From Finegoldia magna (GTDB taxonomy: Bacteria > Bacillota > Clostridia > Tissierellales > Peptoniphilaceae), in NCBI RefSeq assembly GCF_003182075.1, contig NZ_QGTH01000007.1:34769-98768 (forward strand): DNA of 64,000 bases. Direction: 5' to 3'. The stretch's first letter is position 1, and the number at the start of each line of letters is the position of its first letter. Shown one piece after another: positions 1 to 8,376 of this stretch. Made by a program: the position numbers and the translations under genes. Below the pieces are notes generated by a model. The model saw nothing but the letters and a program-made list of their open reading frames with translations. It was not told the DNA's origin and searched no databases.

Positions 1-38
1 TTATATTTCTTAACCATTACATTTTTTTCAAAATTCAT
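1..38 (-). CDS. 5' end of a leftward gene, cut by the window edge
   Basis: An ATG at 36-38 (read leftward) is preceded by a strong AAAGGAG ribosome binding site and, further upstream, by a good promoter. Only about twelve codons are present (MNFEKNVMVKKY), which is too little to name the product. It is called as a gene because the start, the RBS and the promoter agree in position and strand. Confidence 0.6.
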   Translation of the reverse strand, partial: MNFEKNVMVKKY

Positions 39-55
39 AAAATCTCCTTTATTTA

Positions 56-84
56 ATTATATCAAACAACTTTAGCCGATACAA
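56..84 (-). promoter_or_regulatory. Sigma-A type promoter of the edge gene
   Basis: Read leftward, a TTGTAT -35 (79-84) and a TATAAT -10 (56-61) are separated by exactly 17 bp. They lie just upstream of the AAAGGAG and ATG of the truncated gene at the window edge. Confidence 0.6.
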
Positions 85-126
85 ATACTTAACACCATTA
101 TCAATTTTGTTTTGAAAATTTCTCAC

Positions 127-154
127 AAAAAAATCGGCGATAAAAATCACCGAT
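127..154 (-). terminator. Rho-independent terminator after queH
   Basis: Leftward hairpin with arms AATCGGtGAT and ATCgCCGATT around a T-rich loop, followed by seven T residues. It starts just after the queH stop codon and ends the four-gene unit that begins near 3131. Confidence 0.8.
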
Positions 155-158
155 TCTA

Positions 159-779
159 TCAATCATTATTATGTCGTTGTTCTGCTTCTTTTTTGCTGTA
201 AACGCATCCGCAGTAATCTTGTCTATACAAATCAAATTCCTTCGATAATTCAATCGACCTCTTGTATCCATTTTTCTTTTTGAAATCAGAATGCAAGAAT
301 TTAGTTTTATGAGTTTGTTCTAATTTTTCTCCGATTTCATTAATCCATTGGCTGTTTTTGTGAGGACTAACCGATAACGTCGTCGTTACAAAATCAAAAC
401 CCATCTCATCTGCAATGTCGAAAGTTCTGTCGATTCTTAAATCGTAGCACTCATAACAGCGCTGTGATTTTTCTCCCAAATCCTTATAAGGAGCAACTCT
501 TTCGTAAAATTCATCTGGATCGTATTTGTCGACGATTATATCAATAGGATATTTTGCTTTTGTATTTGCGATGACTTTTTTCTGCTCCACAACTCTTTTA
601 TCAAACTCAGATTGCGGAGAAATGTTTGGGTTGTAAAACAAAATAGTTATCTTAAAATACTGTGACAAATATTCCAAAACATAACTGGAACAAGGCCCAC
701 AACAACTGTGAAGAAGAAGTGTTTCTCCTCCATTTAGATTTTCAATTGTTTTATCCAATATTTTTTGGTAATTCTCCAT
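159..779 (-). CDS. queH: Epoxyqueuosine reductase QueH
   Basis: The last step of queuosine synthesis reduces epoxyqueuosine in tRNA to queuosine; QueH (DUF208) is the non-cobalamin enzyme for this step, unrelated to QueG. The protein shows the family's Cys signature: CCGPC near residue 26, CYECYDLR in the middle and YCGC near the C-terminus. These cysteines hold an iron-sulfur cluster and an extra iron in characterised QueH. An upstream TTG at 788 sits too close to the AAGGAT RBS, so the ATG at 779 is preferred. The start lies inside the 3' end of the HAD gene, implying translational coupling. It is the last gene of its unit, followed by a terminator. Confidence 0.88.
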   Translation of the reverse strand: MENYQKILDKTIENLNGGETLLLHSCCGPCSSYVLEYLSQYFKITILFYNPNISPQSEFDKRVVEQKKVIANTKAKYPIDIIVDKYDPDEFYERVAPYKDLGEKSQRCYECYDLRIDRTFDIADEMGFDFVTTTLSVSPHKNSQWINEIGEKLEQTHKTKFLHSDFKKKNGYKRSIELSKEFDLYRQDYCGCVYSKKEAEQRHNND

Positions 780-1446
780 AAAAATCAACTATCCTTCTTT
801 GATCGGAAATCACAAAATCTGCTCCAGATTCTACAAGTTCTTCTCTTTCTCTAAATCCCCATTCAACACCGACACTTGTTACGTCCGCATTTTTACACGT
901 CTCGATATCTGTATCCGTGTCTCCAAAATATACAATCTCTTCTTTTTTAATATTCAAATCTTCCACGATTTTTTCTAGCAAGTATGGATTAGGCTTTCTT
1001 TTTGTTTCATCTTCCAATGCAGACACATAATCAAAATAGCCTTGTGGAAATAAATTGTTCAAAATTTTCTCCGCTGCCGGAAGAGTTTTATTCGTGCATA
1101 CGCAAATAAGTGCGCCCATTTCTTTTAATTTATCCAAACTTTCTCTAATGTATGGATACAACTGCGTTTTCTTATCGTCATATCCGTTGTAATACTCAAT
1201 ATAGCTGTCGTAGATTTCAGTAAATTTCGAATTAATCACTGCTTCATCCAAATTATCACGCTCTATTAAATAATTGAGAGATTTTTCCACCAAAATTTTA
1301 GGTCCATCTCCAAGAAAATAATTAAATTTTTCCTTTTCTACAGGTTTAAGCCCAAATTTTTTAGTAGTATGATTGAAACAATTATTTATCATTTCAATAG
1401 AATCTATCAACGTTCCGTCCAAATCAAATACAAATACTCTCTTCAT
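751..1446 (-). CDS. HAD-superfamily phosphatase (phosphoglycolate phosphatase-like)
   Basis: A HAD hydrolase of about 230 residues. Motif I is FDLDGTLIDS at the N-terminus with the nucleophile Asp, motif II is VCTNK in the middle, and motif III/IV is the lysine region plus YFGDTDTDIETC. The long insert between motifs I and II is a helical cap of the Gph/PpaX type. Substrate cannot be read from sequence; phosphoglycolate, pyrophosphate or a nucleotide are all possible. The ATG at 1446 follows a GAGGGTGAT RBS and overlaps the preceding stop by one base (TAATG). Its 3' end overlaps queH. Confidence 0.8.
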   Translation of the reverse strand: MKRVFVFDLDGTLIDSIEMINNCFNHTTKKFGLKPVEKEKFNYFLGDGPKILVEKSLNYLIERDNLDEAVINSKFTEIYDSYIEYYNGYDDKKTQLYPYIRESLDKLKEMGALICVCTNKTLPAAEKILNNLFPQGYFDYVSALEDETKRKPNPYLLEKIVEDLNIKKEEIVYFGDTDTDIETCKNADVTSVGVEWGFREREELVESGADFVISDQRRIVDFYGELPKNIG

Positions 1447-2150
1447 TAAATCACCCTCGATTGATACATTGCAATGGAACAAGCTATCGGTAAATTCAAG
1501 GAATCCACATCCTTAGATTGATTGATGAAAATCTTATTTTCATTGTAGTATTCTTTTGGAAGCCCTGCCCCTTCATTTCCAAACGCCAAGCTAAATGGTT
1601 GTTCGAACTTCACATCGCCAAGTTCATCTGAACTTTCATCTAGCAAAAACGAATAAATCTTATTTTCTGGGAAATTATTCTTGTAATCTTGTAGATTATC
1701 AAATCTTTGGATATTTAATTTGAAAAAAGCTCCCATACTGGCACGGACAACTTTAGGATTGTAAACATCACACGTATTTGATATCAAAGCCAAATCCTTA
1801 TATCCAAATGCAAGCATACTTCTCATAATAGTACCTAAGTTTCCCATGTTGTCTATTCCGTCCAAAATTATGTGGTTTTTTTCTTGTAATTTTGATTTTT
1901 CCTTTTTGAAAACTCCAATCACGTATTCCTTATCTTTTAGTGAAATTTTGTTTATTTGTTTACTCGAAATCGTATAAGGAATTTTCTTATCATTCAATAT
2001 ATTTATCAGTTTTTCTGTGTCATTGAAATCCTCAGAAATTAAGACCTTATCAACAATATCAGCCTTATTTTCAATAAGTTCATAAGTTGGAAAAGGTCCC
2101 ATTGTATAAGAATATTCAAGATCTTTTTTGTATTTTGTGTATTTTTTCAT
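1446..2150 (-). CDS. SpoU/TrmH-family 2'-O-ribose RNA methyltransferase
   Basis: The protein has an N-terminal substrate-binding region followed by a SPOUT domain with the three family motifs: LDGIDNMGNLGTIMRS (N-x-G-x-x-x-R), LAFGNEGAGLP, and LNLPIACSIAMYQ near the C-terminus. These build the knotted SAM site and mark ribose methylation of rRNA or tRNA. At 234 residues it is close to RlmB/TrmH size. The exact nucleotide target is not deducible. The gene lies immediately after the C39 peptidase stop and runs by a one-base overlap into the HAD gene. Confidence 0.85.
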   Translation of the reverse strand: MKKYTKYKKDLEYSYTMGPFPTYELIENKADIVDKVLISEDFNDTEKLINILNDKKIPYTISSKQINKISLKDKEYVIGVFKKEKSKLQEKNHIILDGIDNMGNLGTIMRSMLAFGYKDLALISNTCDVYNPKVVRASMGAFFKLNIQRFDNLQDYKNNFPENKIYSFLLDESSDELGDVKFEQPFSLAFGNEGAGLPKEYYNENKIFINQSKDVDSLNLPIACSIAMYQSRVI

Positions 2151-3131
2151 TTATACTCCATTACTAAACACCCACATCGCTTTGATTTGTGGTTGTAATC
2201 TGTCATATTTCCATGATTTTTGTGAATTAGTAAAGCTATTCGGATCGTTAATTATAATATTACCATTTAAATCTATTCCCGAAATTACCATAACATGTCC
2301 CGTTTGTGTGAAATCACCAGGTCTTACAGAAATTAGAATCGGATTTCCTTTTTTTATATTCTCTTTTATAACATTATAATTCGCATCCATTTGCACAGCT
2401 TTCAATCCGTATTTTCTTGCGATATAAGGATAAAACCCCCAGCTTGTTCCTTCAGATGACGAATATCCGTTGCGATCACTTTCTTCTGCTATTTTTGCAG
2501 GAGTGATTGAAGGGTCGTTTTTCAAATACGACATCGCCATAGCACAACTTGTAGGTCCACATCCAGTAAAACCTATAATTCCGTAGCCGTATTTTTCATA
2601 ACCCCATCTCTTGTCCCACTGCAAATACAATGGCACATTTGAATTATTTGCATTTTCTGGATATGAATAGTCATTTTTTATTGTAGAATCAATTGTTTTC
2701 GCCACGAAATTAACCGCAGTGTAGTTATTACCAGCAAGTTTTAAAAGAGATGGATGAATGTCATCAGCGTTTTTCATCACTAATTTTGCATTAGGATTGT
2801 ACTTAGCGTAAACTTCCAAATTGTGCAACAATTCATTTCTCTTAAATGTGTTTTGGTAAATATTTTCAGTTTTTTTGATTTCTTCAAAAACTTCCTCATC
2901 AGTTTTCTCTTTTTCCACTGGTTCTTCTGGTTTTGAGTCTTGTTGTACGGAAGTTTTTTTCTCCTGAGCTATCTCAGCTTGTTTTTGTTCAGCTGCATGC
3001 TCTTGTCTATCGTTTTTTACTTTTATGATTGAAAATAGAATTACTAGAAGAAATACAGAAAACACAATCCTTCGTTTTACTGCACGTCTTCTTTTTTCTT
3101 CTAGAAATCTATCGTGATTATTACGTATCAA
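2151..3131 (-). CDS. Membrane-anchored C39-family cysteine peptidase
   Basis: A basic N-terminus is followed by one membrane segment (about residues 22-40, IVFSVFLLVILFSIIKV), then a Lys/Glu/Gln-rich linker and a C-terminal papain-like domain of the C39_2 type. The catalytic Cys is in GFTGCGPTSCAMAM, the His in GHVMVISGID, and the Asp/Asn in IINDPN. The domain should lie outside the cell and cut peptides or cell-wall proteins. It is not attached to an ABC transporter, unlike bacteriocin C39 peptidases. The start is TTG with GAGGTGG just upstream; no nearby ATG competes. Confidence 0.8.
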   Translation of the reverse strand: MIRNNHDRFLEEKRRRAVKRRIVFSVFLLVILFSIIKVKNDRQEHAAEQKQAEIAQEKKTSVQQDSKPEEPVEKEKTDEEVFEEIKKTENIYQNTFKRNELLHNLEVYAKYNPNAKLVMKNADDIHPSLLKLAGNNYTAVNFVAKTIDSTIKNDYSYPENANNSNVPLYLQWDKRWGYEKYGYGIIGFTGCGPTSCAMAMSYLKNDPSITPAKIAEESDRNGYSSSEGTSWGFYPYIARKYGLKAVQMDANYNVIKENIKKGNPILISVRPGDFTQTGHVMVISGIDLNGNIIINDPNSFTNSQKSWKYDRLQPQIKAMWVFSNGV

Positions 3132-3151
3132 GTTTCCACCTCATTTATCTA

Positions 3152-3181
3152 ATTATATCACAGGATTTGAAATTATTACAA
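3152..3181 (-). promoter_or_regulatory. Promoter of the C39 peptidase-queH unit
   Basis: Leftward TTGTAA (3176-3181) and TATAAT (3152-3157) with an 18-bp spacer, about 20 bp upstream of the TTG start. The same 113-bp gap must also carry the promoter of the rightward methyltransferase; a TATAAT lies near 3221 but its -35 is weak. Confidence 0.55.
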
Positions 3182-3244
3182 AATTATGACAACTTTATAA
3201 AATTGTAACATTCTTTTGGGTATAATTACATTAGAGGTGATGAT

Positions 3245-3949
3245 ATGAGTAAATTTTACGATTCAATTTCAGATAATTACGAAGATATTTTTCAGCCAAA
3301 TGATAAGCAAATTAGTTTCTTAGAAGAACTTGCTCACGGCAAAATCTTGGATGTAGCATGTGCCACTGGAAAAGTTGCGAAAAGACTTCAAGATGATGGA
3401 TTTGATGTGATGGGGATTGATTTAGAAGAAAAGTTTGTGAACAAAGCGATTAATGAAAATAAAATCGATGCTAAATGTATGAATATGCTAGATATCGACA
3501 AATTGAGAGATAATTTCGGTTTGATTTATTGCATCGGAAATTCTTTGGTACACTTGGATTCTACAGAAAAGATAAATGAATTTTTGAAAAAATGCTACGA
3601 CAAGTTAGACCCAAACGGATCTCTTGTCCTCCAAATCATAAATTTTTATCCATTTTTACAAGTAGATGATGATTACTTAGGAAATCTTCCTACTATCAAA
3701 AATGAAAAAGTGGAATTTGTAAGAAAATATTTCAGAAATGGTGATTTTATACGATTTAACACAGTTATGACAGCAGGTGATAAATCTATTGAAAATGACG
3801 TTAATTTATTTCCAATAACATCTGATGAATTAGTAACACTTTTAGAACAGAATGGTTTTGAGAATATAAAAATATACGGAGGATTTAACAAATCAGAATT
3901 TGATAAGGAAAACTCCAGACCATTAGTATTAGCCGCTGAAAAACTATAA
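3245..3949 (+). CDS. Class I SAM-dependent methyltransferase
   Basis: Rossmann-type methyltransferase of 234 residues. Motif I is ILDVACATGKVAKRL (around 33-47), the acidic end of strand 2 is MGIDLEEKF, and motif IV is LIYCIGNSLVHL. The small-molecule or protein substrate cannot be inferred; the family includes many orphan methyltransferases. The ATG follows GAGGTGATGAT. The gene stands alone, divergent from the C39 peptidase and convergent with the HerA-like gene, with a shared terminator. Confidence 0.8.
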   Translation: MSKFYDSISDNYEDIFQPNDKQISFLEELAHGKILDVACATGKVAKRLQDDGFDVMGIDLEEKFVNKAINENKIDAKCMNMLDIDKLRDNFGLIYCIGNSLVHLDSTEKINEFLKKCYDKLDPNGSLVLQIINFYPFLQVDDDYLGNLPTIKNEKVEFVRKYFRNGDFIRFNTVMTAGDKSIENDVNLFPITSDELVTLLEQNGFENIKIYGGFNKSEFDKENSRPLVLAAEKL

Positions 3950-3968
3950 AATAATCTTTAGCACATTT

Positions 3969-3996
3969 AAAAACCTCCCGTTTGGGAGGTTTATTA
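3969..3996. terminator. Bidirectional terminator between convergent genes
   Basis: Perfect hairpin AAACCTCCC / GGGAGGTTT with A-rich sequence on the left and T-rich sequence on the right. It can serve both the rightward methyltransferase (stop at 3949) and the leftward HerA-like gene (stop at 3994). Confidence 0.8.
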
Positions 3997-5445
3997 AAAT
4001 TTTATGCTCTTTTTTATTGAACCGAAAATTCCACGCGCGATGTCTCTTCCGATTTGTCTTGTAAAACTACCAAGCATGGAGTTGATGCTTTTAGTTGCGA
4101 AATCTTCTATCGGTGATTTTTCTTGTTTTGTGGATTTCTTAGTTTGTTTTTCCGGATCTTCTTTGATTTGATTTTGCAATTTTTTTTGCAGTATTTCATA
4201 AGCAGATTCTCTGTCGATTGATTGTGAATATTTTTGATGCAAATCAGAGTTTTTCACAATATAATCCACGTCTGATTGAGAAAGTGGCGTAAACGATGAG
4301 TGTGGTGGAAGCACGAGTCCTTTTTTAGTTATACTTGGTGCTCCTTTTTCATCCAAAAACGAAATCAACGCTTCACCTGTTCGTAAGTTTATAATTTCAT
4401 CTTTTACATTCATATCTTCGTTTGCTCTGAAAGTTTCAGAAACTTTTTGCACAGCCTTCAATTCTTTTGGAGAGAAAGCTCTCAATTGATGCACAATTCT
4501 ATTTCCCAATTGCGAAGAAATCGAATCTGGAATGTCTAGTGGGTTTTGTGTTATGAAGAATATTCCCACACCTTTTGAACGAATAAGTCTTACAACTTGT
4601 TCTATTTTATCCATTATCATCTTGTTTGCATTGTCGAATAACAAGTGTGCTTCGTCAAAGAAGAACACAAGCTTAGGGATTTCTGGATTGCCAACTTCTG
4701 GTAGTGATTCGAAAAGTTCTGATAATAGCCACAACAAAAACATAGAATACAAGTTTTTGTCGTTGATAAGTCTTGCCGCAGAAATTATATTCACAAATCC
4801 ACGTCCATCAGAATCTGTCATCATCAAATCTCTTATATCCAAACTTGGTTCTCCAAAGAATTTATCTGCACCCATATCTTCGATGTACAATAATTTTCTC
4901 ATGATTGCGCTAATACTTTGAGTGGTGATATTTCCGTATTTTTTTGAATAAACTTCCCTGTTATCAGACAAATGATTAAGCATAGAACGCAAATCTTTTA
5001 TGTCCAACAACAATAGTCCTTCCTCATCTGAAACCCTAAATGCAATATTCAAAATCCCAGCTTGTGTATCGTTCAAATCCAAAATTTGCGATAACAAAAT
5101 CGGGCCCATTTCAGATACAGAAACTCTTAATGGAAGTCCAGCTTCTCCGTATACATCCCACAAATTCACAGGATAGTTTTTAAAATTAAAATCTGTGATA
5201 TTCATTTCATCAAGTCTAGATTTTAAATTATCGTTCATTTCACCAACCGATGCCAAGTTTGACAAATCTCCCTTAACGTCTGACAAAATAGTTGGCACTC
5301 CCAAATCTGAGAAATATTCGCACAATACTTTTAATGTAACTGTCTTTCCGCTTCCAGTCGCTCCTACGATAAGCCCATGTTGATTTACTTTATTTGAAAG
5401 AAGTTCGATATCTTCGTTTCCTCTTGCAATCAATAGTTTTTCCAC
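3994..5445 (-). CDS. HerA-like/DUF853 P-loop ATPase
   Basis: An ATPase of 483 residues in the HerA/FtsK superfamily, DUF853 (YjgR-like) branch. Walker A is GATGSGKTVTLK (residues 28-39), Walker B is LVFFFDEAHLLF, and a sensor-like FFITQNPLDIP follows. A charged Lys/Gln linker and a short C-terminal basic region close the protein. The family is thought to be hexameric, but no clear role is established; archaeal HerA pumps DNA in recombination with NurA, and no NurA is present here. The start is GTG with GGAGGAAATT upstream. It is the last gene of a five-gene unit. Confidence 0.75.
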   Translation of the reverse strand: MEKLLIARGNEDIELLSNKVNQHGLIVGATGSGKTVTLKVLCEYFSDLGVPTILSDVKGDLSNLASVGEMNDNLKSRLDEMNITDFNFKNYPVNLWDVYGEAGLPLRVSVSEMGPILLSQILDLNDTQAGILNIAFRVSDEEGLLLLDIKDLRSMLNHLSDNREVYSKKYGNITTQSISAIMRKLLYIEDMGADKFFGEPSLDIRDLMMTDSDGRGFVNIISAARLINDKNLYSMFLLWLLSELFESLPEVGNPEIPKLVFFFDEAHLLFDNANKMIMDKIEQVVRLIRSKGVGIFFITQNPLDIPDSISSQLGNRIVHQLRAFSPKELKAVQKVSETFRANEDMNVKDEIINLRTGEALISFLDEKGAPSITKKGLVLPPHSSFTPLSQSDVDYIVKNSDLHQKYSQSIDRESAYEILQKKLQNQIKEDPEKQTKKSTKQEKSPIEDFATKSINSMLGSFTRQIGRDIARGIFGSIKKSIKF

Positions 5446-5460
5446 AATTTCCTCCGCATT

Positions 5461-5970
5461 CTAATTTTCTTGAATAATTTGTTTCAAATCAATGAAATTG
5501 AACAAAGCTTTATTGTAAAAAGCTTTTGTTTTCTTGTACTTGTTGTAATTGTTGTACACGTTTATTCCGTAAACAAACAAACTAAACACCATCAATATGT
5601 ATTTGCCAAATATCAAATACAAAATCATTCCCATAATAACATAAAATATTGGGCTGTAATCAAATGGCAAATCGTAAAACACGCTGTAAATTATTTTATC
5701 AATGCTAATTAATGCCAAAAATAACCACGCGTACATCGCTAGATAGAGCGTATTTGATTCTAATAAATTAAGAATGATTGCTGGAATAAAATACACTCCC
5801 GCTCCTATTATTGGCACGAATGAAAATACCGTTATAAAAAACGATTTAACAAAAACGTGGTCGACCTTAGCAAATTTCAAAAATAAAACAGATGTCAATA
5901 AAATCAATATTATTTTCGAAATTTCGTAGCTTTTCTCGTACAAAACTATTTTCTTTAAATTCTCTTTCAT
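5461..5970 (-). CDS. Small membrane protein resembling part of an AI-2E transporter
   Basis: A 169-residue, strongly hydrophobic protein with about four to five membrane segments. The stretch FSFVPIIGAGVYFIPAII resembles the conserved IPxxG...P segment of AI-2E/UPF0118 transporters, which are normally about 350 residues. This would be roughly half of one. The reading frame is clean, has its own ATG, and sits 1 bp downstream of pgi and 15 bp upstream of the HerA-like gene. It is therefore either a functional short relative or a remnant. Function unknown. Confidence 0.55.
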   Translation of the reverse strand: MKENLKKIVLYEKSYEISKIILILLTSVLFLKFAKVDHVFVKSFFITVFSFVPIIGAGVYFIPAIILNLLESNTLYLAMYAWLFLALISIDKIIYSVFYDLPFDYSPIFYVIMGMILYLIFGKYILMVFSLFVYGINVYNNYNKYKKTKAFYNKALFNFIDLKQIIQEN

Positions 5971-5971
5971 A

Positions 5972-7249
5972 TTAATAACCCGGCTTTTCTAATAATTTAA
6001 ACATTTGCTTCTTGTATTCTTCAACTCCCGGTTGATTAAAAGGATTCACTCCTAAAACAAGTGCTGAAATTGCTACACTCATTTCAAAGAAATAAATCAT
6101 ATATCCTAGATTTTCTTCATTAATCTCATCAATTTTCACGACGACACTTTCAACATTTGACGACAAATGCGCATTAAGCGTTCCTTGCATAGCCATCTTA
6201 TTCACATAATCCACTGATTTTCCGCTCAAATAATTCAGATTATCCAAATTATCAGCATCAGATTTTATATACAAATCTTTGCGTGGATTTTCTACTGAAA
6301 TCACAGTTTCAAATACATTTTTTTGTCCATCTTGAATCATTTGACCTACTGAATGCAAATCAGTCGTGAAATTACACATCATCGGAAATATTCCCTTATT
6401 GTTTTTTCCTTCCGATTCTGCGAATAATTGCTTGAACCATTCAGAAAAATATTTTAATCTCATTTCGTAATTAATAAGTATTTCAATGTCTTTTCCATTG
6501 CGATACATGTTATTTCTGAATGAAGCGTATTGCAAAGCAAAATTTGACTCATAGTCAAGTTTTGTAAAATCTTCCATTGCATTTGCTGCGCCAATCATTA
6601 ATTTGTCGATGTCCAATCCTTTTACGCAAAGTGGCAACAATCCAACAGAAGTTAGAACGGAAAATCTTCCACCTATGTCATCTGGCACTACAAAAGTTTC
6701 ATAACCATTGATATCAGACAATTCTTTCAATGCACCTTTTTGTTTATCAGTAGTGGCGAAAATTCTGCTCTTTTGTTCTTCTTTTGTGTATTTTTCATCC
6801 ATTAATTCCTTTATAAATCTAAAAGTGATTGCAGGCTCTGTAGTAGTTCCCGATTTGCTAATTACATTTACACAAAAATCCTTGTCCTTCAAATATTCCA
6901 AAAGTTCAGCCAAATACGTAGAAGACAATTGGAAACCAGCGTAGATGATTTCGATGCCCGATTTCTCAAAATAATCGCTCATCGCATAATCAATCGCCTT
7001 AGCTCCCATATAACTTCCACCGATTCCAATGACAACTAAACAATCAGAGCTTTCTCTTATCTTCTTAGCACATTTTTTAATTCTCTCGAATTCTTCTCTG
7101 TCGTAATTTTTAGGCAAATCAATCCATCCTGTGAATTCCTTGCCTTCACAGGATTTATTTAAAAGCTTTTCTAAAGCATTTACGGATTCTGTTCTCAAAG
7201 TATCCACAGAATTATGACTTGTCGTATTTGAAAAATCTAGCTTGAACAT
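5972..7249 (-). CDS. pgi: Glucose-6-phosphate isomerase
   Basis: Interconverts glucose 6-phosphate and fructose 6-phosphate in the cytoplasm. The sugar isomerase fold is clear: VIGIGGSYMGAKAIDYAM (phosphate loop), SKSGTTTEPAITFRF, GGRFSVLTSVGLLP, and the catalytic Glu region near FAESEGKNNKGIFP. At 425 residues it matches the short Firmicute form. A TAGGAGG RBS precedes the ATG. It is the middle gene of the unit from 9498 to 3994 and, with glgP and the PfkB kinase, is one of few carbohydrate genes in the window. Confidence 0.95.
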   Translation of the reverse strand: MFKLDFSNTTSHNSVDTLRTESVNALEKLLNKSCEGKEFTGWIDLPKNYDREEFERIKKCAKKIRESSDCLVVIGIGGSYMGAKAIDYAMSDYFEKSGIEIIYAGFQLSSTYLAELLEYLKDKDFCVNVISKSGTTTEPAITFRFIKELMDEKYTKEEQKSRIFATTDKQKGALKELSDINGYETFVVPDDIGGRFSVLTSVGLLPLCVKGLDIDKLMIGAANAMEDFTKLDYESNFALQYASFRNNMYRNGKDIEILINYEMRLKYFSEWFKQLFAESEGKNNKGIFPMMCNFTTDLHSVGQMIQDGQKNVFETVISVENPRKDLYIKSDADNLDNLNYLSGKSVDYVNKMAMQGTLNAHLSSNVESVVVKIDEINEENLGYMIYFFEMSVAISALVLGVNPFNQPGVEEYKKQMFKLLEKPGY

Positions 7250-7257
7250 ATTTCCTC

Positions 7258-8364
7258 CTATAGAACCTTCAAACTCACTAGAACAATATCGTCATCCTGT
7301 TCCAAAAATCTAAAAGAATTCACCTCGTTTAACACGTATTCAATTCTTCTATCTGGAACTTTCATTAAATCTCTTTTTAGTCTTTCTTCGCCGTAAAATT
7401 CGTTGTCAAATCCTCTAGTTTCAGTTATCCCATCAGTGTACATAATTAATTCATCACCACTGGAGACCAATATATCTCTTTGGTCAAACCCAACTCCTTC
7501 AAACATTGGAGAGATAGGATGACCCGTAACTTTTAATTCTTCTAATTTATCATTTGAAATCAAAAATGGAATACCATTGTGGCCAGCATTTGCATATGAA
7601 AATATTTTGAGTTTTCTATCGTATAACCCATAAAAAATCGTAAAATATTTGTCTACCGATAAATTAAGTTCAGTAAATGTTGTATTCAAATCCTTCAGCA
7701 CTCTTTTTGGTCTAGAATCTGTAATTCTACTTACCAAATACCTCATTGTCTGTCTGATAAACATCGTCAGAATAGATGCCGCAATCCCATGGCCCACAAC
7801 ATCTGCGATGTAAATTCCTACAAATCTTTCGTCAATGTCTATGCAATCGATGATATCTCCAGACAAATCCCTAGATGAAATATAGCTGTAATCCAAATCC
7901 AAACCGACATGCTCACCCTTACTAGGCAAAGTTTTGCTTTGAATGTGCTTGGCGAATATGATTTCATCCTTGATGTCCTTGTTCGCATTAATCAAATCAA
8001 TCTGAGTTTTGACCTCTTTTGAAATATCTCTGAAAACCTCGACAGTGCTTACCACTTCTCCATCTTTATCCATAACTGGAGAAGAAGTTATGGAATAATC
8101 CACGCCATTTATTTTTCTTTTTTCTTTGATAGTGCTGTTCAAACGGTATTTCCTATCTGCCAAACATTTTGGAAAATCTTCACTATAATCCAAATAGCAA
8201 TTCACTCCTATTGGATTGATAGGCATAGATTTTATCATGCTAGTATTGGCAAATATTATTACCCCATCTTTATCTATTACTCTAACTAAATCCTTCATAG
8301 AATTTAGAACTTCGTAATCAGATCCTTTGAAATCACTAACATCTTCACTTGATTTCTTCTCCAA
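7258..8364 (-). CDS. PAS-domain PP2C/SpoIIE-type serine phosphatase (RsbU-like)
   Basis: The N-terminal half (about 20-120) is a PAS domain (VIDKDGVIIFANTSM ... GEVVSTVEVFRDISKEV), joined by a short helical linker to a SpoIIE/PP2C phosphatase domain. Metal-binding residues are visible in SRDLSGDIIDC and IYIADVVGHGIAASI, and in MYTDGITETRG. Relatives dephosphorylate anti-anti-sigma factors in response to a signal sensed by the PAS domain. No RsbV/RsbW partner is nearby. The start is TTG, 8 bp after GGAGGAG. It is 12 bp downstream of the THUMP methyltransferase and 8 bp upstream of pgi. Confidence 0.82.
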   Translation of the reverse strand: MEKKSSEDVSDFKGSDYEVLNSMKDLVRVIDKDGVIIFANTSMIKSMPINPIGVNCYLDYSEDFPKCLADRKYRLNSTIKEKRKINGVDYSITSSPVMDKDGEVVSTVEVFRDISKEVKTQIDLINANKDIKDEIIFAKHIQSKTLPSKGEHVGLDLDYSYISSRDLSGDIIDCIDIDERFVGIYIADVVGHGIAASILTMFIRQTMRYLVSRITDSRPKRVLKDLNTTFTELNLSVDKYFTIFYGLYDRKLKIFSYANAGHNGIPFLISNDKLEELKVTGHPISPMFEGVGFDQRDILVSSGDELIMYTDGITETRGFDNEFYGEERLKRDLMKVPDRRIEYVLNEVNSFRFLEQDDDIVLVSLKVL

Positions 8365-8376
8365 GGATATCTCCTC

